Below are positions 16,442 through 25,974 of a DNA stretch of 52,179 nucleotides, one piece after another. The notes beneath the pieces are model-generated. The model was given only the letters and a program-made list of their open reading frames with translations. It was not told the DNA's origin and did not search any database. The number at the start of each line of letters is the position of its first letter. Positions within the stretch are counted from its first letter, which is position 1. A program made the translations under genes and the position numbers. This DNA comes from Oscillospiraceae bacterium (GTDB lineage: Bacteria; Bacillota; Clostridia; Oscillospirales; CAG-272), in NCBI GenBank assembly GCA_015063745.1, contig SVTO01000014.1:1-52179 (forward strand). Direction: 5' to 3'.

Positions 16442-17904
16442 TATTCGTCCTTGTTCCCCTTGATATACCGGGAAATCAGACTGTACTTCAGATCCCACAG
16501 CTTCTGGGATAAGTCCACATAATAAGTGTGGGGATTCTCGAATCGGAGAACTTCATCCCACATACTGTCGATCTCCGTCTGACAGTAGTTCCGTACCACG
16601 GACAGCGGCGGTACATCGTATACCAGCTCCCCATTCTTGAAAATAGGGATCAAAAGCTCTCTGGCCGTGAAGTTTTCCATGGTGAGACGCTTCCAGGTGT
16701 GCTCCGGGTCGAAAATTTCCAGAGGCTTTGTCACATCCACCGTTTCGTCGTGGATGCACAGATAGTCTGCCTTGGCCTTGCCGGTTTCGGCGGAGTACAG
16801 GCGGTAGAGCTTCTTGAAATGGGGATTGGTGATCTTGGCCGCGTTTTCGCTGACCTTGATCTTCGGCGTGATGTTGCCGTCCCGGTCTTCCTTGGCCGCC
16901 AGCTTGTATACACAGCCGAATACCGCATCGGATTTCGCCGTGATCAGACGCTCACCCACACCGAACGCATCAATGCAGGCACCCTGACTCAGCAGCTCCG
17001 CAATCAGATATTCATCCAATGCGTTGGAAACCACGATCTTGCAGTCCGTCAGCCCCGCTTCGTCCAGAATCTTCCGGGCCTTCCGGGACAGGTAGGCAAT
17101 ATCCCCGGAGTCAATGCGGATGGCGCAGGCCTTCAGTCCCTGGGGCCAGAGGACGTTCTTGACCGCCTTGATGGCATTGGGAATACCGGAGCCGAATACG
17201 CTGTAGGTGTCTACCAGCAGAGTCGGGTTGTTCGGATACAGACGGCAGTAAGTCTCGAATGCTTCGTATTCGCTGTCGAACATCTGCACCCACGCATGGG
17301 CCATGGTACCGCCTGCGGGTACGCCGTACAGCTTTTCGGACAGGGTACAGGCCGTGCCGGTGCATCCGCCGATGTAGGCTGCTCTGGCGCCGCTGACAGC
17401 CGCATCCTCCCCATGCGCGCGGCGGGAACCGAATTCGGAGATCGGTCTGCCCTTGGCGGCGCGTACCATGCGGGATGCCTTGGTGGCGATCAGGGACTGG
17501 TGATTCAGCGCCAGCAGAACGTAGGTTTCGATCAGCTGTGCTTCGATGACGGGGGCGCGTACGGTCAGGATCGGCTCACCCGGGAAGATAACCGTACCTT
17601 CGGGAACCGCCCAGATGTCCCCCGTGAAGCGGAAGTCGGACAGGTAATTGAGAAATGCTTCGTCAAACAGCCGTTTGCTGCGCAGGAAGGAGATATCCGC
17701 CTGGGAGAAGGACAGATTCCGGACATATTCGATGATCTGCTCCAGACCTGCCGCAACCGCATAACCGCCGCCATCGGGGACTCTGCGGAAGAATACGTCA
17801 AAATAAGCAATATCGTCCTTCATGGGGGAGTTGAAATATCCTCTGCCCATGGTAATTTCGTAAAAGTCGCAAAGGAGCGCAAGGCTGTAATCGTTGTTGA
17901 TCAT
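16441..17904 (-). CDS. pncB: Nicotinate phosphoribosyltransferase
   Basis: 487 residues, typical of the Firmicute enzyme. It converts nicotinate and PRPP to nicotinate mononucleotide in NAD salvage. It begins MINNDYSLALLCDFYEITMG; the conserved EFGSRRAHG segment near residue 155 carries the family's histidine region, and the GGCTGT phosphate-binding segment follows. AGAGG lies 8 nt before the ATG. The gene sits 26 bp after thiI and overlaps the radical SAM gene by one base. Confidence 0.95.
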   Translation of the reverse strand: MINNDYSLALLCDFYEITMGRGYFNSPMKDDIAYFDVFFRRVPDGGGYAVAAGLEQIIEYVRNLSFSQADISFLRSKRLFDEAFLNYLSDFRFTGDIWAVPEGTVIFPGEPILTVRAPVIEAQLIETYVLLALNHQSLIATKASRMVRAAKGRPISEFGSRRAHGEDAAVSGARAAYIGGCTGTACTLSEKLYGVPAGGTMAHAWVQMFDSEYEAFETYCRLYPNNPTLLVDTYSVFGSGIPNAIKAVKNVLWPQGLKACAIRIDSGDIAYLSRKARKILDEAGLTDCKIVVSNALDEYLIAELLSQGACIDAFGVGERLITAKSDAVFGCVYKLAAKEDRDGNITPKIKVSENAAKITNPHFKKLYRLYSAETGKAKADYLCIHDETVDVTKPLEIFDPEHTWKRLTMENFTARELLIPIFKNGELVYDVPPLSVVRNYCQTEIDSMWDEVLRFENPHTYYVDLSQKLWDLKYSLISRYIKGNKDE

Positions 17905-17930
17905 GTGGTATACCTCTTATAAAATGTGTC

Positions 17931-19124
17931 TCAATATCCGATGTCTCCGAAACGTACGGTCCGCAGGTAGCGGCTGTTCCATGCTTCTTCCTCCAGAGCG
18001 GCCACATCCACCAGCGCTTCCTGTTCCAGAACCTTTTCCAGTTCGGGCTGGGTGCGGGGATGACGGGGCGTGAAGACGGTACAGCAGTCCTCGTAGGGAA
18101 GAATGGAGGTTTCAAAGGTGCCGATGCGGCGGGAGATGCGGATGATCTCTTCCTTGTCCATACCGATGCAGGGACGGAAGATCGGCACACCGGCGGCATC
18201 TTCGGTTACGTGCATGGCTTTCAGGGTCTGGGATGCCACCTGACCGAGGCTTTCGCCGGTTACCAGCACATCCAGACGGCTTTCCTCCGCCAGACGGGTA
18301 GCAAGACGCATCATGAACCGGCGGAGCAGCAGAGTGAAATAATCCTCTTCGCAGTTGTCGCGGAGGGCTTCCTGAATCTTGGTGAGACTGATGACATGGA
18401 CTCTCATGCGGCCGCAGTAGGCACACAGCTCGGAAGCCAGGGTCAGTACCTTGTCTCTGGCGGCCTCGCTGGTGTAGGGGAAGCTTTCGAAATGAATGGC
18501 TTCCTGATACAGCCCGCGCTTCATCATCATAAAGCCGGCCACAGGGGAATCGATACCGCCGGAGAGCAGCAGCAGACCCCGTCCGGCAGAACCGTAAGGC
18601 ATACCGCCCGCACCGCTTTCCTGACCGGCATGGATATAGGCACCGCGGTCACGGATCTCCACACGCACGGTGATGTCGGGATTCTTCAGATCCACCTTGA
18701 GCCGGGGCATAACGGACAGGATCGCACCGCCCACTTCGCCTGCCAGCTCGGGAGACGCCATGGGGAATCGCTTGTCACTGCGCTTGGCTTCACAGCGGAA
18801 GGAGGTATATCCGGCCAGCTTATCGGGCAGATAGGCCTTGGCGGTTTCGGTAATGGCGTCCAGTTCCTTTTCGCACACAGCGGCACGGCAGACACCGACA
18901 AAACCGAAAATTTTCTTCATCCGGTCATAGACTTCGTCCAGCATAGCCTGAGCATCGTCGTTATCCGGTTCAATATAAACGGTGCTTTGCATATTCCAAA
19001 CGGTATATTCACCCACCTCGGAAGCACGCCGACGCACTTCCTTCAGCAGGATGGACTCAAAAGAAGCCCTGTTATTCCCCTTCAGAATCAACTCACCGTA
19101 TTTACAAAGAATAACTTCTTTCAT
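17931..19124 (-). CDS. thiI: tRNA 4-thiouridine synthetase ThiI
   Basis: 397 residues. An N-terminal ferredoxin-like/THUMP region (to about residue 165) is followed by the PP-loop SGGIDS near residue 183, which adenylates U8 of tRNA. The C-terminal rhodanese domain of the E. coli protein is absent, as in Bacillus. Sulfur must therefore come directly from a cysteine desulfurase, which is not in this window. The start at MKEVILCKYGEL is chosen because AGGAGAG lies upstream; the longer frame only translates repeat sequence. Confidence 0.94.
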   Translation of the reverse strand: MKEVILCKYGELILKGNNRASFESILLKEVRRRASEVGEYTVWNMQSTVYIEPDNDDAQAMLDEVYDRMKKIFGFVGVCRAAVCEKELDAITETAKAYLPDKLAGYTSFRCEAKRSDKRFPMASPELAGEVGGAILSVMPRLKVDLKNPDITVRVEIRDRGAYIHAGQESGAGGMPYGSAGRGLLLLSGGIDSPVAGFMMMKRGLYQEAIHFESFPYTSEAARDKVLTLASELCAYCGRMRVHVISLTKIQEALRDNCEEDYFTLLLRRFMMRLATRLAEESRLDVLVTGESLGQVASQTLKAMHVTEDAAGVPIFRPCIGMDKEEIIRISRRIGTFETSILPYEDCCTVFTPRHPRTQPELEKVLEQEALVDVAALEEEAWNSRYLRTVRFGDIGY

Positions 19125-19149
19125 AATCTCTCCTATAAGGTTTTGATTT

Positions 19150-19255
19150 GTGTGTAAGGAAAGCTTTCCGAAAGCATTCTCCTCTTCCACTCCCCGCCCT
19201 CTTTTTTCAAGTTTTTTGAAGAGAAGATGGGGGTGCAGCCCCCTGCAAAAAAACA
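19150..19255 (-). repeat. Degenerate R2-like repeat between dnaB and thiI
   Basis: Read on the minus strand it has GCAGGGGGCTGCACCCCC, then the tail TCTTCAAAAAACTTGAAAAA, then a GAAAGCTTTC hairpin. The order resembles the R2 tail at 20648-20690 and 8010-8066. It abuts the dnaB stop codon. Confidence 0.55.
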
Positions 19256-20587
19256 TCAATCCATCACCGCATCCCGTGCGAGGTTGGTAAACTTGGTAAA
19301 GCGGCCGATCCAGCCGAGCTTGACTTTTTCGAGAGAACCGTGTCGGTTTTTGGCGACGATGACTTCGGCCACGCTCTGTTCGGGCGTTTCGTCCTTGTAA
19401 TACTCATCACGGTAGAGGAAAAGTACGATGTCGGCGTCCTGTTCGATGGCACCGGAGTCACGGAGGTCGGACAGCATGGGACGCTTGTCGGGTCGGTTTT
19501 CGGGACCACGGGAAAGCTGGGCGCAGCAGATGACGGGAACATTGAGTTCCTTTGCCAGCAGCTTCAGACCGCGGGAGATTTCGGAAACCTCCTGCACGCG
19601 GTTGTCGTTGCGCCGGTCGCCGGACATCAGACCCAGGTAGTCGATGACGACCATACCGAGGTTTTTGACGCGGCGGAGCTTGGATTTCATACCGGTAACG
19701 GAAATACCGGGGGTATCGTCAATGAGGATCTCCATTTCGGACAGGTGGGAGGATGCATAGGCAACGGCCTGCCAGTCCTCGTTGGTCAGCTGTCCGGAGC
19801 GGAGCTTGTAGCTGTCCACCTGTGCTTCGCTGGAAAGCATACGGTTGGCCAGCTGGGAGGCGGACATTTCCAGACTGAAAACGCAGACGGTTTTCTTGGT
19901 CCGTTCCGCGGCGGCGGTTACGATGTTCATGGCGAAACTGGTTTTACCCATACCGGGACGTGCGCCCACCAGTACAAGGTCACTGTCGCCCAGACCGACG
20001 ATTACATTGTCCAGATCGGTATATCCCGTGGGCATACCCTTGGCGGAATCGGGGTCTTCCTTGAGTACCTTCAGATGCTCGTACACCTGCAGCAGCGCAT
20101 CGCGGATGTGTACGAAATTCTTGTTCTCTCTGCCTTCCGCAATACGGAAAACCTTGTTCTCCGCATACTCTACCAGATTGCCGATCTCGTCGTCCCCCGC
20201 AAATGCGGCTTCCGTGATGTCTTCGCCGGCCTGAACCAGCTGACGCAGAATCGCCTTGTCCCGTACGATGGCCGCATAATCCTTTGCGTTGGCCGCCGTG
20301 GGGACTGTCTCCGCAATCAGCTTGATGTATTCGTTCCCGCCCGCTTCCGTGTAGGTGCCGGACTGTACCAGCTCCTCGATCAGCGTAACCGGGTCAATGT
20401 TCTTGCTCTTTAAGTACATTGACTGCATCGCAGAAAATATCTCCGCGTGCTCCGCAATGTAAAAATCATCCCGCCGTACAATGTTCGCCAGCTCGTCCAT
20501 ACAGTTCGGATCAATCAGAATTGCCCCCAGTACAGACTGCTCCGCCTCCATCGAAAACGGCATCCTTCTGTTGAGTTCTTCGTTCAT
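19256..20587 (-). CDS. dnaB: Replicative DNA helicase DnaB
   Basis: 443 residues. The N-terminal domain beginning RRMPFSMEAEQSVLGA is followed by the RecA-like motor, with Walker A GARPGMGKTS near residue 205 and Walker B VVIDYLGLM near 310. It unwinds DNA at the fork as a hexamer. The start at 20587 gives the usual N-terminus, yet no Shine-Dalgarno sequence is visible: an R2 hairpin ends 10 bp upstream and occupies that position. A second ATG eight codons in has AAGG directly against it. The gene follows rplI, the common Firmicute order. Confidence 0.95.
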   Translation of the reverse strand: MNEELNRRMPFSMEAEQSVLGAILIDPNCMDELANIVRRDDFYIAEHAEIFSAMQSMYLKSKNIDPVTLIEELVQSGTYTEAGGNEYIKLIAETVPTAANAKDYAAIVRDKAILRQLVQAGEDITEAAFAGDDEIGNLVEYAENKVFRIAEGRENKNFVHIRDALLQVYEHLKVLKEDPDSAKGMPTGYTDLDNVIVGLGDSDLVLVGARPGMGKTSFAMNIVTAAAERTKKTVCVFSLEMSASQLANRMLSSEAQVDSYKLRSGQLTNEDWQAVAYASSHLSEMEILIDDTPGISVTGMKSKLRRVKNLGMVVIDYLGLMSGDRRNDNRVQEVSEISRGLKLLAKELNVPVICCAQLSRGPENRPDKRPMLSDLRDSGAIEQDADIVLFLYRDEYYKDETPEQSVAEVIVAKNRHGSLEKVKLGWIGRFTKFTNLARDAVMD

Positions 20588-20597
20588 GTATTGTTTT

Positions 20598-20690
20598 GCA
20601 GGGGAGGGGGAAAAACTTTTTGATAAAAAGCTTTTCCCCCTCCCCTGCACCCCTCCCTCTTTTCAAAAAACTTTGGAAAATGTTTTGGTT
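20598..20690. repeat. R2 hairpin repeat in the dnaB leader
   Basis: A perfect long hairpin (20598-20648) has arms GCAGGGGAGGGGGAAAA and TTTTCCCCCTCCCCTGC, with a TTTTTGATAAAAA centre. The tail contains CTTTTCAAAAAACTTTGGAAAA. It lies between the rplI stop codon (20713) and the dnaB ATG. Confidence 0.9.
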
Positions 20691-20712
20691 TGGGATTTGT
20701 GCGTGGGGATTA

Positions 20713-21165
20713 TTACTGGTCGGATACTACGATGTTGATTTTGCCGGAGATTTCCGGATAGAGTTTTACATCGAGGGTGTAGGTGCCGTAGTTCTTGATC
20801 GGGTCGTCCAGGACGATCTTGCGCTTGTCGATTTCCACGTTGTGCTGTGCCTTCAGGGCTTCGGCGATGTCCTTGGTGGTGACGGAACCGTAGATTCTGC
20901 CGTCTCCCGCCGCACCGGCCTGTACCTTCAGCTTGACAACCAGGGACTGGAGCTTGGCGGCCATATCTCTGGCTTCCTGCTTTTCCAGTTCGATCTTGCG
21001 CTGCTTGGCAGCTTCCTTGTTCTTGATATCGTTCATGACAGCGGCATCCGCAATGGCCGCCAGCTTCTTGGGCAGCAGGAAGTTTCTTGCATATCCGTCG
21101 GAAACTTCGATGATCTGGTCCTTCTTGCCCTGTCCTTTAACATCCTGTAACAGTACGACTTTCAT
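20713..21165 (-). CDS. rplI: 50S ribosomal protein bL9
   Basis: 150 residues, full length. The N-terminal rRNA-binding domain has MKVVLLQDVKGQGKKD and GYARNFLLPK; a long connecting helix and the C-terminal domain follow. AAGGAGAAATCACT precedes the ATG. It is followed by dnaB, as in Bacillus, but here an R2 hairpin separates the two. The gene pair yybS-gdpP that normally precedes rplI in Bacillus is found 20 kb away. Confidence 0.97.
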   Translation of the reverse strand: MKVVLLQDVKGQGKKDQIIEVSDGYARNFLLPKKLAAIADAAVMNDIKNKEAAKQRKIELEKQEARDMAAKLQSLVVKLKVQAGAAGDGRIYGSVTTKDIAEALKAQHNVEIDKRKIVLDDPIKNYGTYTLDVKLYPEISGKINIVVSDQ

Positions 21166-21247
21166 AGTGATTTCTCCTTATGGTTTCCAAATGTATTATG
21201 ATTTATAGATAGATGGAGGGATTCCATCCGGTTTGCGTGTGAAAAGT

Positions 21248-22531
21248 TTATTTCTCCGTCATCTGCTGGAGCGCGGACATGATCGCCAGTCTGGCGCTTT
21301 CGTATGTCAGACCACCCTGCAGGAAGGCGGTGTAAGGTGCTCTCAGCGGACCGTCGGCGGACAGCTCAATGGAAGCGCCTCCGACAAAGGCACCGGCCGC
21401 CATAATGACGGGATCGCTGTAGCCGGGCATTTCCCACGGTTCGGGAACTACGTGGGCATCAATGGGGGAAGAGGACTGGATACCGCGGCAGAAAGCGCAC
21501 AGTCCGTCGGGGGAGGCACATTCCACGGTCTGGATGATGTCGCTTCTCCGTTCGTTCCAGCGGGGGGACACGGTATAGCCGGCTTCCTCGAAGAGATATG
21601 CGGCCAGATGGGCGGTTTTCATGGCCTGCGCAACGGTGTGAGGGGCGTAGAACAGACCGCGAAGCATATTCCGGTTCTGGCCGAGGGACGCACCTGCATC
21701 CAGACCCACGCCGGGACAGCTGAGACGGTAGCCGCACAGCTCAACGGCCTTTGCGGTGCCGACGATGTAGCCGCCGTTGTCCGCCATACCGCCGCCGGGG
21801 TTTTTGATCAGGGAACCCACGATAATATCCACGCCGCATTCGTTTTCACCGGTGGCCAGAGCGGGTTCTCTTTCTTCGGTGAATTCACCGTAGCAGTTGT
21901 CGCAGGTAACGTAGGGTGCAGCAAAGCCGAATTCCGCAGCGGTCTTGCGCACGGCATAAGCGGCTTCGCAGATTTCGTGAACGGTATGGGTGGGACGGGT
22001 TTCGTAACCCTTGGAGCGCTGGATGTGCACTACCTTGACCCGACTGCCGTGCTTTTCCATAAAGGAACGCATGGCGCACAGATCCATTTTGCCGTCCTTT
22101 AAGGGAATGGCATGGAATTCCACGCCGAAATCCGCCAGAGAGCCGCTTCCTTTTTCGCCGTCGCAGCCGATTACGGGCTGGAGGGTGTCGTAGGGCATGC
22201 CGGAGAGGGACAGCAGTATGTCGCCGGGACGGAGCAGGCCGAAGAGGACGACGGTGATGGCATGGGTACCGGAGATGATCTGGGGACGCATGAAGCCGGA
22301 TTCGCCGCCGAAGATACGGGCGGACAGGGCATCAATAACGTCTCTGCCCCGGTCTCCGTAGCCGTAGCCGGTGGAGGGGGTGAAGAGGGATTCGCTGACC
22401 TCCGCCTCACGGAAGCAGTCCAGTACCTTTTCGGTATTCACCCGGGCGATGCGGTCAATATCGGCGAATATATCGGCCAGTGCAAGCTCGGCATCCGCCG
22501 CTTTTGCACGTATTTCCTTGGAGAGATTCAT
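21248..22531 (-). CDS. YnbB-like PLP enzyme (methionine gamma-lyase family)
   Basis: 427 residues, resembling the COG4100 'aluminium resistance'/cystathionine beta-lyase-related family (YnbB in Bacillus). Visible are the SGTHAI PLP-phosphate region near residue 88 and the probable Schiff-base lysine in GSLIKNPGGGM near residue 248. Reaction and substrate are not certain for this family; sulfur amino acid breakdown is the usual guess. AAAGGA lies 9 nt before the ATG. The upstream gene ends 6 bp before it. Confidence 0.85.
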   Translation of the reverse strand: MNLSKEIRAKAADAELALADIFADIDRIARVNTEKVLDCFREAEVSESLFTPSTGYGYGDRGRDVIDALSARIFGGESGFMRPQIISGTHAITVVLFGLLRPGDILLSLSGMPYDTLQPVIGCDGEKGSGSLADFGVEFHAIPLKDGKMDLCAMRSFMEKHGSRVKVVHIQRSKGYETRPTHTVHEICEAAYAVRKTAAEFGFAAPYVTCDNCYGEFTEEREPALATGENECGVDIIVGSLIKNPGGGMADNGGYIVGTAKAVELCGYRLSCPGVGLDAGASLGQNRNMLRGLFYAPHTVAQAMKTAHLAAYLFEEAGYTVSPRWNERRSDIIQTVECASPDGLCAFCRGIQSSSPIDAHVVPEPWEMPGYSDPVIMAAGAFVGGASIELSADGPLRAPYTAFLQGGLTYESARLAIMSALQQMTEK

Positions 22532-22537
22532 GGGGGA

Positions 22538-23683
22538 TTATCCTTTCGATTCGAGTTTTTCACAAAGTGATATGGTAAACCGGCACACATCCTCGGTGGA
22601 GGTGGGATGTGCCAGGGCTTTGACGCAGGTTTTCATGGCATCCAGCCGTGCGGGGGAGGCGAGGAGCTGATACAGGCAGTCCTCCAGGGGGCAGGTTTTG
22701 GATACGGCACAGGCGGCACCGTTGTTGAGTAAGAATTCGGTATTCCGTTCTTCCTGCCCGGGAATGGGATTCACGATTACCATGGGCAGACCCTTGGCGA
22801 GGGATTCGGAGGTGGTCAGACCGCCGGGCTTGGTCACGATGCAGTCGGAGGCATCCATCAGCAGGGAGACATAATCCACGAATCCGGTGACGAGGGTTTT
22901 GTGGGCAAGGGTACCGGCGGAAACGAGGCGGTCGAGGTCATCTTTTGCATCCTTATTGTTGCCGCAGACCACGATCATCTGGAAATTTCGGTCGAGGTAC
23001 AAGGAGTCGATCCGCTGAACGGTTTCGGCCATATTGCCGTAGCCCATGGAACCGCCCATGATCAGGATGGTGGTGGTGTTTTCGTCCAGTCCCAGCTGCC
23101 GTCTGGCTTCGTTCTGGGGCACGGTATCGGAAAAACGGGGGTTGATGGGAATGCCGGTTTCGATGATCTGCTCATCCCGGAAGCCCTTGCGGCGGCCCTG
23201 CAGAAGAAGGGCGGCGGAGGGAACGAACACGTAATCGTTGGCCGTACAGTCCTCCCAATAGGGATGGAAGGTGAAGTCGGTCAGGATCCCGAGGGTGGGG
23301 ATGGAGATCATGTTTTTCTTTTTCATGTAGTCCAGTATCATACCGGCGAAGGAGTGGGTGAAGAGCACCACATCACAGCCGACGGTGTCAATGAACTTTT
23401 TGATGTCGTCGGAAAAGGCCATATCGACCAGATGGACGACGGGTTTTGCCTTGCCGCGGCGTTTTTCGGCGAGACGGTAGCCGGTTTTATAGGCGGATTT
23501 TGCCTTATCTGTCACCAGCAGGTAGCCTTCGGAGAGAAACTTGGCGGCGGCGGGAGAAACGTACTGGAAGGTATCGAGGACAAAAGCAGCATTGCCCTGC
23601 CGTTCGAACTCGGCGGCCAGAGCTTTGGCGGTGGCGTTATGCCCCTCACCTGCCGTAACCGAGAGAATCAGTACCTTTTTCAT
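22538..23683 (-). CDS. UgtP/MGDG-synthase-like glycosyltransferase (GT28)
   Basis: 381 residues with the MurG-like GT-B fold. The N-terminus VLILSVTAGEGHNATAKAL is the acceptor motif of the UgtP/monogalactosyldiacylglycerol synthase group, and the C-terminal donor site has TKPGGLTTSESLAKGLP near residue 285. It probably glycosylates diacylglycerol to make membrane glycolipid, perhaps the lipoteichoic acid anchor. GGAGG sits 7 nt upstream. The ATG overlaps the stop codon of the flavin reductase gene (ATGA). Confidence 0.88.
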   Translation of the reverse strand: MKKVLILSVTAGEGHNATAKALAAEFERQGNAAFVLDTFQYVSPAAAKFLSEGYLLVTDKAKSAYKTGYRLAEKRRGKAKPVVHLVDMAFSDDIKKFIDTVGCDVVLFTHSFAGMILDYMKKKNMISIPTLGILTDFTFHPYWEDCTANDYVFVPSAALLLQGRRKGFRDEQIIETGIPINPRFSDTVPQNEARRQLGLDENTTTILIMGGSMGYGNMAETVQRIDSLYLDRNFQMIVVCGNNKDAKDDLDRLVSAGTLAHKTLVTGFVDYVSLLMDASDCIVTKPGGLTTSESLAKGLPMVIVNPIPGQEERNTEFLLNNGAACAVSKTCPLEDCLYQLLASPARLDAMKTCVKALAHPTSTEDVCRFTISLCEKLESKG

Positions 23684-24279
23684 CTTTTTCCTCCGGGCTT
23701 TGTGGTGGCATTTCTGCCTTTTTTCTTATCGGCTACGGAATACCCGAACCGGCCCAGCTCTTTGCCGAGGGTGTAATAAGCCGCGTGTCCGTAGCAGACA
23801 AAATCGCCTCTGCCGATGTCCAGACGGCCGTTGTCGTCGAGGAGGGAATCGTCCACAGCCACATTGGTGATGTCGGCCAAGAACATATCGTGGGTACCCA
23901 GATGGAGGCAGTCGGTGACTTTACATTCCAGCGCCAGAGGGGATTCACCGATTCTGGGGCATACAACGGTTTCGGCGGCTTCCTTGGTCAGACCGCAGTG
24001 GGCAAACTTATCCACCTTGCGTCCGGTTACCATGCCGCAGTAATCGCAGATTTCCGCAAGCGGTCTTGTGACCATGTTGATCACGAACGCGCCCTGTTCC
24101 TTGATCTGGTTGTAGGCATACCGCTCCGGCCGGATGGAAACATAGGTCTTTGCCGGCTCCGAGCAGACAATACCCGTCCAGGCAACCGTAATGATATTCG
24201 CACTTTCCATGGTTCCGGTCGATACCATAACCACCGGTACCGGTGCCAGAAGCGTGCCGGGTTTCCAGCTTGTTTTCAT
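23680..24279 (-). CDS. Flavin reductase-like FMN-binding protein
   Basis: 199 residues of the flavin reductase-like (split-barrel) family. The N-terminal region has PVPVVMVSTG and NIITVAWTG, and the FMN-binding core has SIRPERYAYNQI and FVINMVTR. The C-terminus is a Lys/Arg/Gly-rich tail. It probably binds FMN and takes part in redox chemistry; the partner is unknown. It overlaps the glycosyltransferase start by four bases, and AAGGA lies upstream of its ATG. It lies 81 bp after the dus stop codon. Confidence 0.82.
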   Translation of the reverse strand: MKTSWKPGTLLAPVPVVMVSTGTMESANIITVAWTGIVCSEPAKTYVSIRPERYAYNQIKEQGAFVINMVTRPLAEICDYCGMVTGRKVDKFAHCGLTKEAAETVVCPRIGESPLALECKVTDCLHLGTHDMFLADITNVAVDDSLLDDNGRLDIGRGDFVCYGHAAYYTLGKELGRFGYSVADKKKGRNATTKPGGKR

Positions 24280-24360
24280 AATGATCAGTCCTTTGTTGAT
24301 TTTCAGAATAATGAATCCGATCCCGCCCGTTCGCCGGAACAGAGCAGAACCCGGGGCGTT

Positions 24361-25329
24361 TCACCCCATCAGTACCGCAATAAATTCTGCTTCGCTTTCC
24401 GCGTGGTTCAGCCGGTCCCGCAAAGCCGCCGAGCCGGGCAGACCTTTGCAGAAATGGGCCGCACGCCCGCGGGATTCACGGATGCCGGTAAATTCACCCC
24501 GGCGCAGAACGATTTCGTGTACCATATACGCCGCCATATTCCGCAGATCGTCCGCTGTGGGCATAAAGGGTGCCTGACCGGCGGCGGATTCCCTGATCTG
24601 CCGGAAGATCCACGGATTCCCCAGAGCTGCGCGGCCGATCATCAGCCCGTCACAGCCGAGGGAGGTCATGTAAGCAGCCTCTTCGGCGGAGGAAATGTCC
24701 CCGTTGCCGATCAGCAGACAACCCGGCGCGTGTTTTTTAAGCAGTTTTGCCGTTTCCGCCAGATATTCGGGATGAATACCGGGGGTGTACAGCTCTTCCT
24801 TCGTGCGGCAGTGGAGGGTGATCATGTCAGCACCCGACTGTGCCAGCATCAGCGCGAAGGTGGGGGCGTTTATGTGTTCCCTGTCCCAGCCCAGCCGGAT
24901 CTTGGCCGATGCACGCACACCGTACCGCCGGCATACGGCAGAAACGGATTCCATGACGGCGGCGGCCAGAGAGGGATTCTGCATCAGCGCGCTTCCGTCC
25001 CCGTTTCCGGCAATCTTGCGGACGGGACAGCCCATGTTGATGTCAATACCCACGGGTTTTACGGTGGGTTTGTCTGTATAAGCACCGGTGAGAAGGATCT
25101 CGGCGGCTTCAGCCATCATGGCGGGATCGTGACCGAAAATCTGCAGGGAAACATTGTTTTCGTCCGGTTCGATCTCGGCGAGGATAGCGGTTTTTTCGTC
25201 TTTGTAGTGAAGTGCGGCGGCGGAGATCATTTCGCTGACCGTCTCGTCACAGCCGCAGGAGGTGCATATCCGGCGGAACACGGTATCCGTATAGCCCGCC
25301 ATGGGTGCAAGGTAAAGCTTGGGGATCAT
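24361..25329 (-). CDS. dus: tRNA-dihydrouridine synthase
   Basis: 322 residues. An FMN TIM barrel starting LAPMAGYTDTVFR is followed by the catalytic cysteine in INMGCPVRKI near residue 100 and a C-terminal helical domain. It reduces uridines in the D-loop of tRNA. It is DusB-like in motif but shorter at the C-terminus. AAGGAGG gives a strong ribosome binding site. It follows mreD by 33 bp in the same train. Confidence 0.92.
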   Translation of the reverse strand: MIPKLYLAPMAGYTDTVFRRICTSCGCDETVSEMISAAALHYKDEKTAILAEIEPDENNVSLQIFGHDPAMMAEAAEILLTGAYTDKPTVKPVGIDINMGCPVRKIAGNGDGSALMQNPSLAAAVMESVSAVCRRYGVRASAKIRLGWDREHINAPTFALMLAQSGADMITLHCRTKEELYTPGIHPEYLAETAKLLKKHAPGCLLIGNGDISSAEEAAYMTSLGCDGLMIGRAALGNPWIFRQIRESAAGQAPFMPTADDLRNMAAYMVHEIVLRRGEFTGIRESRGRAAHFCKGLPGSAALRDRLNHAESEAEFIAVLMG

Positions 25330-25362
25330 GGATCCTCCTTGTGAATAAAGTGATTTCCGGAC

Positions 25363-25941
25363 TTACTTGATCAGCCGGAAAAGCAGGGATGCACAGTGGG
25401 GCAGGGGGGCAAACAGGAGGGTTGCGAAAAATTCCGGGATCACCGCCACGGAAAAGGCATCCGGCAGGGATGTGTTGGGCGTGGTGGAGAAGATCAGAAT
25501 CAGCGTGACCACCGCCCGCAGGATTCCCGTGACCACCGTGTACAGACTGCGCACCGCAAATCCGTCACGGAAATAATGGATGGACAGAATTCCGCAGATG
25601 TAGCCCACCGGCATATAGAAGAGGGGCAGAATCGTCAGGGTCGCACCGCCCAGGGATTCGATCACAAAGGCCGCAATGATGCCCGATACAGCGCCCCATT
25701 TTTCTCTGGCGGTCATGGCGATCCCCACCACCAGCGGCAGCATCAGATCCGGTGTTGCGCCGAAGGGACGGAAACGGGTCATCAGCGTGGTCTGCAGTAA
25801 GGCAAAAAGGGAGATCAGCAGGATCATAAGCACACCCCGCAGAACCGATTCTCCTTCTAAGGAGATACCGAGAAACCACCCGTTGAGCCTCTGACGGAGA
25901 CTTTCGGGCTGCAGGGGGGAATTGGAATCTTGTTTCTGCAT
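25363..25941 (-). CDS. mreD: Rod-shape protein MreD
   Basis: 192 residues, mostly hydrophobic, with about five membrane segments after a ~35-residue cytoplasmic N-terminus. It carries the family's TPDLMLPLVVGIAM segment. Position after mreB-mreC supports the call. It is part of the elongasome that guides lateral wall synthesis. Confidence 0.88.
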   Translation of the reverse strand: MQKQDSNSPLQPESLRQRLNGWFLGISLEGESVLRGVLMILLISLFALLQTTLMTRFRPFGATPDLMLPLVVGIAMTAREKWGAVSGIIAAFVIESLGGATLTILPLFYMPVGYICGILSIHYFRDGFAVRSLYTVVTGILRAVVTLILIFSTTPNTSLPDAFSVAVIPEFFATLLFAPLPHCASLLFRLIK

Positions 25942-25974
25942 ACGGTACGTCCTTTGCTTTCGTGAATTTTGTGA

